The translations under genes and the position numbers were made by a program. From positions 19,697 through 83,696 of the forward strand of contig NZ_RXHJ01000010.1 of NCBI RefSeq assembly GCF_003955685.1: a stretch of 64,000 nucleotides of DNA. The letters are read 5' to 3'. The notes beneath the pieces are model-generated. The model saw only the letters and a list, made by a program, of their open reading frames with translations, was not told where the DNA came from and did not search any database. The DNA is from Corynebacterium hylobatis. Lineage in GTDB: Bacteria; Actinomycetota; Actinomycetes; Mycobacteriales; Mycobacteriaceae. Within the stretch, counting starts at the first letter, position 1. Each line of letters starts with the position of its first letter. Shown here piece after piece: positions 57,256-64,000 of the stretch.

Positions 57256-58965
57256 TCAGCCCAGACTGGAGGAGAAGGAGGAGCCCTCCGGCCGCAGCTC
57301 ATGGCCGTCGATCTGGAAGATCGTGGTGGTGCCGGAGACCTCGTTACCCACGACGAGCAGGTTCTTCCGGTTGGGGGAGTCGGCGGCCGGGATGAAGGTC
57401 AGCCCCTCCGGGCCGAGGTCGCCGGCCTTCGGCAGGTCGGCGTCGACGTCGGCGGAATCCTCCATGGAGATGGCGAAGTCGCGGTTGTTCACGTAGGTGA
57501 CGAACTTCGAGTGGGCGGGGTCGGTGATGTCGTAGACCATGATGCCGCCGATGCGCTCCAGTCCGACGAAGGCGTAGGTGCGGCCGTCGATCTCCCCGAG
57601 GGTCAGCCCCTCCGGCTCCGGGCCCTTGTCGTCGGAACGGCCCTCGAGGTTGGATTCCGAGTGGTTGGAGTTGAAGTATTCCGGGACGGCCTTCGCCAGG
57701 ATCTGCTCGAAGTCGTCGCCGGAGTTGAAGATCAGCCTGCCCTCGGTGTCGATCACCGAGAAGGAACGCGAGCCGTAGGAGTAGAGCTGGGTGTGGCAGC
57801 TGCCGTCCTCGTTCAGCCCCTCGGTGGTGGTCACGTTCAGGCGACCGGCACCCTCATCGGACTGGAGGTGTTCGATCTCTCCTGCGGTCAGGCCCTGGTA
57901 GCCCTCGCACAGCTCCACGTTCTTCAGGCGCGCCTCCTCCGAGTAACCGTCCCAGTCGCGGGCGTCACCCTCGTTGGCCATGACCAGGTGGTTGCGGCCG
58001 TTGGCTGCGGTGTACGCACCGATGGCGTCGGGCTGGTGGATGCCCTTGACCGGCCAGGTGCGGATGTTGATGCCGCCGTCCCTGTCAGAGGCGTCCAGCG
58101 GGATGACGGAGTGGTCCTGGTATCCGAGGGGGAGGATCTTCTCCACGGTCGCGGACTCCAGGTCCACGACGGCGACGGCGTTGTTCTCCTGCAGGGTGGT
58201 GTAGAGCTTGCCGTCGATCTCGGTGATGTACTCCGGCTCGAGGTTCTGCGCGACGGTGGTGGAATCGCCGACCTGGCCGAAGATGCGCACGCCCTCCGGC
58301 AGGGCCCCGGGGGTGTTGAAGGCGCGGAAGTCGGCGACGCGGACATCCGACTGCGATGGGGCCTGGACCTTCTTCGGCAGGGCCACGATGGAGACCGAGC
58401 CCTCCGGGTCGAAGCTGTAGTCCTCGGCCGGTTCGCCCTCGTTGGCGGAGAAGGCGTAGCGCCCGTCGGCGGAGATACCCACCATGTCGGGTAGCGCGGC
58501 ATCGTGCTCGCCGTCGTTGCCCAGCAGGATGGTGCCCAGGACCTCGCCGGTGGTGGCGTCGAAGAAGAGCATGGAGCCCTCGGCGGTCTTGTCCGAAGGC
58601 TCGACGTTGGCCACAGCCAGTCCGTCCGCACGGATGGCGACGGAGTTGATGCCGTTGCCCGCACCCGCGGAGACCTCGCCGACCTTGTTCGGGTTGGTCG
58701 GATCAGAGATGTCGAGCAGGTCGATGTTGCCGGACAGCGCGTTGATGGTGAGCACCCGCTGCGAGCCCGCGTGGTAGGCGACGATCTCCGCCGCGGATTC
58801 GTCGAAGACGCCGGAATCGTAGGCGCCGATCGGATTGAGCGACAGGGCTGCGCCCGGCGCGGAGTACTCGATCGGCTCGGCGACGACGGCAGCCTGGGCG
58901 GGGGAGATGCTCAGACCGGTGGCGACGGCCGCGCACAGGGCGACGGCGGAACGGCGGAAGGACAC
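57256..58965 (-). CDS. Secreted choice-of-anchor I beta-propeller protein
   Basis: A 569-residue exported protein. The signal peptide (RRSAVALCAAVATGLSISPAQA) would be cut near AQA-AV. The rest has repeated beta-blades with acidic residues (NGINSVAIRADGLAVANVEP, PDMVGISADGRYAFSANEGEP, PEGLTLGEIDGRTYAFVGLERIGG in part), the pattern of the choice-of-anchor I family, which is related to phytase-like and phosphatase-associated propellers. The substrate is unknown; relatives are often phosphate- or calcium-related. No anchor or sortase motif is present at the current end (SSFSSSLG), and a possible continuation in another frame lies just beyond. Confidence 0.82.
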   Translation of the reverse strand: MSFRRSAVALCAAVATGLSISPAQAAVVAEPIEYSAPGAALSLNPIGAYDSGVFDESAAEIVAYHAGSQRVLTINALSGNIDLLDISDPTNPNKVGEVSAGAGNGINSVAIRADGLAVANVEPSDKTAEGSMLFFDATTGEVLGTILLGNDGEHDAALPDMVGISADGRYAFSANEGEPAEDYSFDPEGSVSIVALPKKVQAPSQSDVRVADFRAFNTPGALPEGVRIFGQVGDSTTVAQNLEPEYITEIDGKLYTTLQENNAVAVVDLESATVEKILPLGYQDHSVIPLDASDRDGGINIRTWPVKGIHQPDAIGAYTAANGRNHLVMANEGDARDWDGYSEEARLKNVELCEGYQGLTAGEIEHLQSDEGAGRLNVTTTEGLNEDGSCHTQLYSYGSRSFSVIDTEGRLIFNSGDDFEQILAKAVPEYFNSNHSESNLEGRSDDKGPEPEGLTLGEIDGRTYAFVGLERIGGIMVYDITDPAHSKFVTYVNNRDFAISMEDSADVDADLPKAGDLGPEGLTFIPAADSPNRKNLLVVGNEVSGTTTIFQIDGHELRPEGSSFSSSLG

Positions 58966-59108
58966 TTGGGGGACTCCTGGGTGGTACGTGGAAGAAGAAC
59001 GCAGCTCAGAATGGTGTGATGAAATGTCTGCGCGGCAAACTTCCGGGGGTGTCCCGGTGAACCTTCAATGAACCGGATGGCGAGGCGGGGACGGGGGTGA
59101 CGGGGGAC

Positions 59109-59114
59109 TACACT
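59109..59114 (+). promoter_or_regulatory. -10 element of ilvA
   Basis: TACACT ends eight bases before the ilvA ATG, as expected for a leaderless transcript. Confidence 0.55.
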
Positions 59115-59122
59115 GTGACGAC

Positions 59123-60418
59123 ATGAGCGACAACCCCACTGCAGCAACCACCTTCGAGCCTGTCCACGCCTCGGATATTCAGCTGGCTCAGGCCCGGATC
59201 TCATCCATCATTGAGCCGACCCCGCTGCAGTACTGTCCCCGCCTCTCCGAGGAGACCGGTGTCGAGGTCTACCTCAAGCGCGAGGACCTCCAGGACGTGC
59301 GCTCCTACAAGATCCGCGGCGCCTACTACGCCATCGCCAACCTCAACGACGAGCAGCGGGCGGCGGGCATCGTCGCGGCGTCGGCAGGCAACCACGCCCA
59401 GGGCGTGGCTTACGCCTGCCGCACCATGGGTATCCGCGGCCGGATCTTCGTGCCCGTCCAGACCCCGAAGCAGAAGCGGGACCGCATTATCGTCCACGGC
59501 GGCGACATGGTCGAACTCGTGGTCACCGGCAACAACTTCGACGAGGCCGCGGCAGCCGCGCGTGCCGACGCCGTCGAGCGCGGTGCCACCATCATCGAGC
59601 CTTTCGACGCCCGCGACACCGTCGTCGGTCAGGGCACCGTCGCCGCAGAGATGCTCACCCAGCTGACCGCCATCGGCAAGTCGCTGGACACCGTCTTCGT
59701 GCCCGTCGGCGGCGGTGGCCTGCTCGGCGGTGTGACCAGCTATCTCGCCGACATGGCCCCGCGCACCGCGATCATCGGTGTCGAGCCCGCCGGCGCGGCC
59801 TCCCTCCAGGCGGCCCTGAGTGCCGGGGGACCGGTCACCCTCGAGGCCGTCGACCCCTTCGTCGACGGTGCCGCCGTCAAGCGCATCGGTGACCTGCCGT
59901 ACCAGATCGCGGAGCGCAACCAGGGCCGCATCCACGTCATGGACGTCTCCGAGGGCGCCGTGTGCACCGAGATGCTGCAGCTGTACCAGAACGAGGGCAT
60001 CATCACCGAGCCCGCCGGCGCCCTGTCGGTCACCGGTCTGAAGGAGATGAACCTGCAGCAGGACTCCGTCGTCGTGTGCATCATCTCCGGCGGCAACAAC
60101 GATGTCCTGCGCTACGCCGAGATCATGGAGCGTTCCCTGATCCACCGCGGTCTCAAGCACTACTTCCTGGTCAACTTCCCGCAGGAGCCGGGCCAGCTGC
60201 GCCACTTCCTCAACGACATCCTCGGCCCCGACGACGACATCACCCTCTTCGAGTACCTCAAGCGCAACAACCGGGAGACCGGTGCCGCACTCGTCGGCCT
60301 GGAGCTGGGCAGCGCCAGCAACTTCGATCCGCTGCTGGAGCGCATGGCCGCCTCGCGCATCGACTGCCAGCACCTGCGCCCGGGTACCCCGGAATACGAG
60401 TACCTGGTCAACATGTAG
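59123..60418 (+). CDS. ilvA: Threonine dehydratase (ammonia-lyase), biosynthetic
   Basis: A 431-residue PLP enzyme that turns threonine into 2-oxobutanoate, the first step toward isoleucine. The PLP lysine is Lys63 in SYKIRGAYYAI. SAGNHAQGVAYAC and the phosphate-binding VPVGGGGLLGGV follow. The C-terminal part (from about 335) is a single ACT-like regulatory domain (YFLVNFPQEPGQLRHFLNDILG), the short form found in corynebacteria, where isoleucine inhibits. The gene stands alone with its own promoter; no attenuator is seen. Confidence 0.95.
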   Translation: MSDNPTAATTFEPVHASDIQLAQARISSIIEPTPLQYCPRLSEETGVEVYLKREDLQDVRSYKIRGAYYAIANLNDEQRAAGIVAASAGNHAQGVAYACRTMGIRGRIFVPVQTPKQKRDRIIVHGGDMVELVVTGNNFDEAAAAARADAVERGATIIEPFDARDTVVGQGTVAAEMLTQLTAIGKSLDTVFVPVGGGGLLGGVTSYLADMAPRTAIIGVEPAGAASLQAALSAGGPVTLEAVDPFVDGAAVKRIGDLPYQIAERNQGRIHVMDVSEGAVCTEMLQLYQNEGIITEPAGALSVTGLKEMNLQQDSVVVCIISGGNNDVLRYAEIMERSLIHRGLKHYFLVNFPQEPGQLRHFLNDILGPDDDITLFEYLKRNNRETGAALVGLELGSASNFDPLLERMAASRIDCQHLRPGTPEYEYLVNM

Positions 60419-60519
60419 GTCTGCGTCCGAGAAGACGTGACACGCCGGGCTTGGGGGTCAACTGCAACCGGAACACCGGATCCTCAGTCGTTCGGGAGCA
60501 GCTGATGTCGCTCCAAGGC

Positions 60520-61581
60520 TTAATTCTGGGGCGAACCACCTGGTGTGTGTTTGAAATCGTGGAACACAACCGACGACGGCCGTGCAGTCTGATATGCGGG
60601 TAGAATTCCGTCGTCCCCGTCAGAGACGGGCTCATCATTGGACGCGGTCACCCACAGATTGATCCTGAGCTGTTGTGTGTCATCCCGCGGGACACGGGTC
60701 GTGGCGGTGACATCCGACAGCACGGTACCGTCGCTCGTGGTCGTCTGCACCGACAGATAGTTCGGCAACCATGTGGCCTTCGTCGTCAGCGTCTGATGAC
60801 CGTTCGGCACATCAAACTCGGAGGGAACGTACTTCACCGGGGCCACCGTCTTCCCGTTGTCCGGGTAGTAGGTCACCCCACCATGTGCGAACTCACGCTC
60901 CACGTCACCCCATCGGGAAATCTCGATGAAATCAATCTCCGTCGAACCATCCCCATTAGTGTGATCTCCCCACAGAATCATCTCGGCCATGTCATACGTG
61001 AAGATGCCCAGGACCGTATGCGGATCCTGGGCATCAAAATCGGCGGAGTAGGTGAACTCAAAGTCGCCGTAGCCGAGGGACTCCACAACATGGATCTCCA
61101 CACCACCGGCGATACCCTCATTCTGGATTACGAGGTCACCCGCAGCATTGACACTTGCACCTTTGACCCACTTCTGCAGTCCGTCCTCTGGGTCATCAGC
61201 CTGTGGACCACCCCAAGTAATAATATTGTTTATCTCGCGTACACCCCAGGTGTGTCCAGCCCAGTCAAAAGTGTCGAATCCCAATTCGGAGGAGAACCGG
61301 TGCCCATGCTGCTCACAATAAGTGGGTCCCGGGCCATTCTGACTGCTCACACTTTCCATCATCACCCCCGGAGCAGTCCCGCCAGGGCGCTCACCGAGCA
61401 GATGTGCATCGCCATCATCCAGTGGCGCACAATAGTCGAACGTCGATTCCCTATGGGTATCGGCAGATGTGTTCAGATCCGGCGCCGAGACTAGGGCGGC
61501 GCAGCCCCCCAACATTGAGGCGGTCGCAACAGCTGCGGTGCCGAGCAGGAACCGCAGCATGACCACGGTACGGTGTTCCAC
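60520..61581 (-). CDS. GH16-type secreted lipoprotein (beta-glucanase-like)
   Basis: A 353-residue predicted lipoprotein. The signal peptide ends in the lipobox LGGC with Cys27. The mature protein has a GH16 jelly-roll pattern: the catalytic ExDxxE is STEIDFIEISRWG with Glu215, Asp217 and Glu220, preceded by GDFEFTYSADF and followed by WVTASNDEPVSDGD. GH16 enzymes cleave beta-1,3/1,4 glucans, galactans or related polymers. GTG 61581 is chosen: TACAGT lies seven bases upstream, and the start gives a basic N-terminus. Base composition is lower in GC than in ilvA. It faces away from the glycosyltransferase operon beyond the IS remnant, so a shared polysaccharide is possible but unproven. Confidence 0.78.
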   Translation of the reverse strand: MEHRTVVMLRFLLGTAAVATASMLGGCAALVSAPDLNTSADTHRESTFDYCAPLDDGDAHLLGERPGGTAPGVMMESVSSQNGPGPTYCEQHGHRFSSELGFDTFDWAGHTWGVREINNIITWGGPQADDPEDGLQKWVKGASVNAAGDLVIQNEGIAGGVEIHVVESLGYGDFEFTYSADFDAQDPHTVLGIFTYDMAEMILWGDHTNGDGSTEIDFIEISRWGDVEREFAHGGVTYYPDNGKTVAPVKYVPSEFDVPNGHQTLTTKATWLPNYLSVQTTTSDGTVLSDVTATTRVPRDDTQQLRINLWVTASNDEPVSDGDDGILPAYQTARPSSVVFHDFKHTPGGSPQN

Positions 61582-61682
61582 GCCCCCAACTGTACACCGC
61601 ACCGAACGATATGAAGCGGCCAGAATTCTGCAGGAGCCTCACTTGGGGGCCTCCCGCCAGGGATATGTAACTGCAGATGTGG

Positions 61683-61850
61683 CACTCCTTGTCGGCGCAC
61701 AGCACGACCGCTGACTCCGGCGGATTCCGATACCGCTCGGTGAGGTCGTGCACCTTCTCGGGGTGCAACGGATGATTAGAGAATGTGAAACCATTCTCCG
61801 GGTGTGGCTTGATCGTAGATCCCAGCAGGCCGACCTATCCACCGTACTGG
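61683..61850 (-). pseudogene. IS630-family transposase fragment
   Basis: Read on the minus strand, one frame gives IKPHPENGFTFSNHPLHPEK, then VHDLTERYRNPPESAVVLCADKE. This matches the core of IS630 transposases as I remember it (LKPHR.ETFKLS.DPLF.EKV.D...YL.PPE.AVVL..DEK), including the first Asp of the DDE site. An upstream bit with STVDR and a frame change fits the helix-turn-helix end. Homology stops right after the DKE. No start, no later catalytic residues and no ends of the element are present, so this is a relic. Confidence 0.7.
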
Positions 61851-62304
61851 CCCGCCCTCAAGAGGTGACATTCTCTCGCGTTGATTCCTTGGGTATCGAT
61901 GATGACCTACTTGAGCTGGTCTGAGGTGCCTGGGCTGGACCACTGGGGCAGTGCCGGAGGGACCTCGGGGGCCATGTCGGCACCCGTCGACAACAAATTC
62001 CCTGAGCGACAGGTGGGAGCCGGGTCTGACGTCTCCCGTCCACGCATTCCGGCACGATCCTGGGCGGACCTGCGCAGCCGTCTGATGCGCCGGTAGCGGA
62101 CACTCCTGGCCAGATCCTCCCCAAAGGTTTCCGAAGCAAGCATTTTGGGGTCAATTTGCAGACCTGTGACTGTACTCACAGTGGGCCGACGCTGGCCTTG
62201 TGGGTGGCGACTTTTACTGCTCCTGACTTCATTGTATATCGATTAGTGCATGGGTTTGGAGTGGCGGAATCTGGGGGACGACCCGCCTTGAGAAATTACT
62301 TTCC

Positions 62305-62332
62305 TTGACAACTAAATTGGTCCTGTTATGGT
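62305..62332 (+). promoter_or_regulatory. Promoter of the glycosyltransferase operon
   Basis: A perfect TTGACA -35, 16 bases, then TATGGT. The transcript would begin near 62339, about 105 bases before the first start codon. Confidence 0.65.
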
Positions 62333-62445
62333 CTCCCATCGACAGTGCATTGCCATTCGAGTCCCCCAATCATGATTAAAAATCTGCCTATTCATCGTGG
62401 TTGCAATTGGCTATTTCTGTGGCTTTTTCATGAGAAGGTGCGAAA

Positions 62446-62772
62446 TTGACAAGTGTGCTGGTGTCTCAGGATGGCATTCTGGAAAAGATGATGAAGAGGG
62501 CCCTACCTGCCAGTAATATTGTGCGTTACGCCGACCTGGATTCTATTTCCGATCAGGTACTCGAGCGTGCGGATTTTGTTTTCTACGATGAATCGTCCAT
62601 TGGCCTAACAGCGCTGATAGAGCGGGAAGTATATTCACGGCTTGGCGGGAAGCTCGTAATATTAACCGAGAAGCACCCCGAACTAATCCGGTGCAGTTTT
62701 CGGGCAAAAGTCTTTTCATATCCGATTAACCTGGGAGAAATATATAATCATGTCACGAACGTTGACAATTGA
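62446..62772 (+). CDS. Receiver-like (pseudo-response-regulator) small protein
   Basis: A 108-residue soluble protein, AT-rich in its DNA. I do not recognise a named family, but the alternating strand/helix order resembles a CheY-type receiver: SVLVSQD (strand 1, Asp9), ADFVFYD (strand 3 ending in Asp48, the phosphoacceptor position), KLVILTE (strand 4 with Thr74) and AKVFSYP (strand 5), where the usual Lys before Pro is Tyr92. The missing lysine and single N-terminal acid suggest a pseudo-receiver that may not be phosphorylated in the normal way. TTG start with GAGAAGG seven bases upstream. The stop overlaps the next gene by 23 bases. First gene of a three-gene operon with a glycosyltransferase. 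Confidence 0.7.
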   Translation: MTSVLVSQDGILEKMMKRALPASNIVRYADLDSISDQVLERADFVFYDESSIGLTALIEREVYSRLGGKLVILTEKHPELIRCSFRAKVFSYPINLGEIYNHVTNVDN

Positions 62773-63400
62773 TACATCTCTAATTTTCTTCGCCGTCAAT
62801 ATGTTGCTTGTTTTGATCGGAATATTGACAGTGTATCTGCTGATAAATAACGCTCGCGCAAAGAAAAAAGATCAGCGCAAAGAGGAATATCTCGATCAGC
62901 ACCATGATGAATGGGTACGTGCTATCAGTGACGGTGAAGAAATCTCTGTCACATTGGATAGACCGGAGCAGGTGGAATGGACCATCGACATCTTCCTCTC
63001 CCATCACAATGATTATAAGGACGATGTCACGCGCTCTCGGATCACTGAATTGGCTGAGGAGCACTTTTCTGACTATCTTGCTGATGCATTGGGCTCGCGT
63101 CGGCAGGCGGCACGCCACTACGCACTCGCAGTGATCTACCAGCTGAACATCGATGCACTCGGTGACCAGGTCGCCAGCGTCTCCGCGAGTACCGAGTTCG
63201 AGAGGGCGCTCGCCGCAGCGATCACGGCCCGAGAGCACCGGGTGGGAGTGTCGGATGCTGAAGGAAAATTTGGTACTAACGCGGTCAAGAGGTCCGCACT
63301 AGACATTATCGAGGCGGAAAAAGTTGGCTCGCCGGCGAATCGCCTCAGAAACATTCTGGCTAGCCACCAGCCGGCAAGGGAAGAGGCAGTAAGTGTCTAG
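62750..63400 (+). CDS. Membrane-anchored helical protein (HEAT-like)
   Basis: A 216-residue protein with one N-terminal membrane helix (LIFFAVNMLLVLIGILTVYLLI) followed by a charged stretch (NARAKKKDQRKEEYLDQHHDEW), which by the positive-inside rule places the rest in the cytoplasm. The soluble part is all helical with Ala-rich pairs (EHFSDYLADALGSRRQAARHYALAVIYQLN), as in HEAT-repeat proteins; the repeats are too diverged to count. It overlaps both neighbours, so the three genes are coupled. From memory, similar anchored helical proteins are often found beside this type of GT2 synthase, perhaps as a regulator or scaffold. Confidence 0.65.
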   Translation: MSRTLTIDTSLIFFAVNMLLVLIGILTVYLLINNARAKKKDQRKEEYLDQHHDEWVRAISDGEEISVTLDRPEQVEWTIDIFLSHHNDYKDDVTRSRITELAEEHFSDYLADALGSRRQAARHYALAVIYQLNIDALGDQVASVSASTEFERALAAAITAREHRVGVSDAEGKFGTNAVKRSALDIIEAEKVGSPANRLRNILASHQPAREEAVSV

Positions 63401-64000
63401 TTTCAACGGCATACTTGCATGGACTGGTTACCTGTTAGCCGCGTATCTCATTCTGGTCGTTCTGTTCTATCTCGCCATGATGGTAATGGCGGTCGTGAAG
63501 ATCAATCATAATCGCCGTTATGAGCAGTCCATGGACCTGCTGAGCAACAGCGATTTTTATGACCTTGGAGTCTCGATCCTTGTTCCGGCCTATAACGAGG
63601 AGAGCGGGATTGTCCAGAATATCTACTCCCTGCTCAACCTCAATTACAAGGCGTTTGAGGTTATCGTGGTCAACGATGGCTCCTCTGACTCCACCCAGGA
63701 AATCGTGGTTGAGAAGTTCAAGATGGTGCCGCTGCATGATTCGCCAATTGAGGGGAGTCTTCATACGGCTGAGGTGATCAGCGTGTACGTATCGTCGATC
63801 TATCCGAACCTGATATTGGTTAATAAGGAGAACGGCGGCAAGGCTGATGCACTGAACTGCGGGATCAACTATTCGCAGTATGATTATGTTTGCACCGTGG
63901 ACGGTGATTCCGTTCTGGAGAAGAATGCCATCAAGAAGGTCATGCGACCTTTTGTGGCTCTTCACGATTTAGAGTGCGTTGATCTTCCCCTGCAGCTGCC
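63393..64000 (+). CDS. Processive family 2 glycosyltransferase, N-terminal part
   Basis: The gene starts at a GTG that overlaps the previous stop by eight bases and runs past the window end; 202 residues are visible. A membrane helix (about 8-36) precedes the GT2 domain. SILVPAYNEESGIVQNI and VIVVNDGSSDST bind the nucleotide sugar. KENGGKADALNCGIN is the conserved Lys/Asn block, and TVDGDSVLE holds the DxD metal site (Asp170, Asp172). A 40-residue insert lies between the second and third motif. The layout is that of membrane polysaccharide synthases such as PgaC, NodC or hyaluronan synthase, which polymerise and export beta-linked sugars. The QxxRW motif that would confirm processivity lies outside the window. 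Confidence 0.85.
   Translation, partial: MSSFNGILAWTGYLLAAYLILVVLFYLAMMVMAVVKINHNRRYEQSMDLLSNSDFYDLGVSILVPAYNEESGIVQNIYSLLNLNYKAFEVIVVNDGSSDSTQEIVVEKFKMVPLHDSPIEGSLHTAEVISVYVSSIYPNLILVNKENGGKADALNCGINYSQYDYVCTVDGDSVLEKNAIKKVMRPFVALHDLECVDLPLQL

Larger units (their letters stand above)
61582..62445. other. Gene-poor stretch between the GH16 gene and the glycosyltransferase operon
   Basis: About 860 bases. It holds a decayed IS630-like transposase piece (61683-61850) and, at its right end, a promoter for the next operon. Short open frames on both strands between 61860 and 62180 overlap each other, lack ribosome binding sites and match nothing I know. GC content falls sharply after about 62200. 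Confidence 0.6.

Noticed and set aside
61772..61924. A 50-codon plus-strand frame ending SLGIDDDLLELV, faintly like the end of an acyl carrier motif
   Set aside because: It runs antisense through the transposase relic and is too short to support.
61907..62179. A 90-codon minus-strand frame next to the IS630 relic
   Set aside because: Possible start codon but no ribosome binding site and no similarity that I can name; it overlaps other short frames in a decayed region.

Overview
The window is a 64 kb piece of an actinobacterial chromosome that is almost certainly Corynebacterium. It is GC-rich and the genes are tightly packed. It shows the corynebacterial run from qcrB through NlpC/P60 hydrolases, PimB', glk, plsC, aroG, pknL, mptA and idsA into the mraZ-wag31 division and cell wall cluster, then ileS, dinB, lspA, an RluA-type synthase, dnaE1 and ilvA. 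From memory this is close to the order in C. glutamicum, but metF and a second GT87 mannosyltransferase are not where I would expect them. I cannot name the species. I found no rRNA, tRNA or CRISPR array.

Layout. 1-17.6 kb: the end of qcrB, two secreted NlpC/P60 peptidases, then lipomannan and lipid genes (PimB', PlsC, a GT87 mannosyltransferase, MptA, polyprenyl synthase IdsA), mixed with glucokinase, DAHP synthase, the PASTA kinase PknL and its likely DNA-binding partner of the Rv2175c type. 17.9-37.4 kb: the dcw cluster mraZ-rsmH-ftsL-ftsI-murE-murF-mraY-murD-ftsW-murG-murC-ftsQ-ftsZ-pgeF-yggS-sepF-yggT-wag31. Most neighbours overlap by 1-4 bases, and three GTGGGG boxes in 10-bp steps lie upstream of mraZ. 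37.4-43.1 kb: a T-box leader, ileS, an EamA exporter and dinB, joined by overlapping stop and start codons. 43.1-52 kb: mixed genes (NAD(P)-binding protein, asparaginase, two lipoproteins, an ABC-F ATPase, lspA, RluA-family synthase, RarD, a DUF6308-like protein). 52-60.4 kb: dnaE1, a MetE-like protein behind a good McbR site, a secreted choice-of-anchor I protein, and ilvA.

The last 3.5 kb differs from the rest. A GH16 lipoprotein is followed by a gene-poor stretch holding a decayed IS630-type transposase, then by a noticeably AT-richer operon with its own TTGACA promoter. The operon encodes a receiver-like protein, a membrane-anchored helical protein and a processive family 2 glycosyltransferase that runs off the window end. 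This looks like an acquired exopolysaccharide module and is the best candidate for an unusual system here. Regulatory signals worth attention are a LexA-like box inside a near-consensus promoter (16.5 kb), the MraZ boxes, the ileS T-box and the McbR operator.
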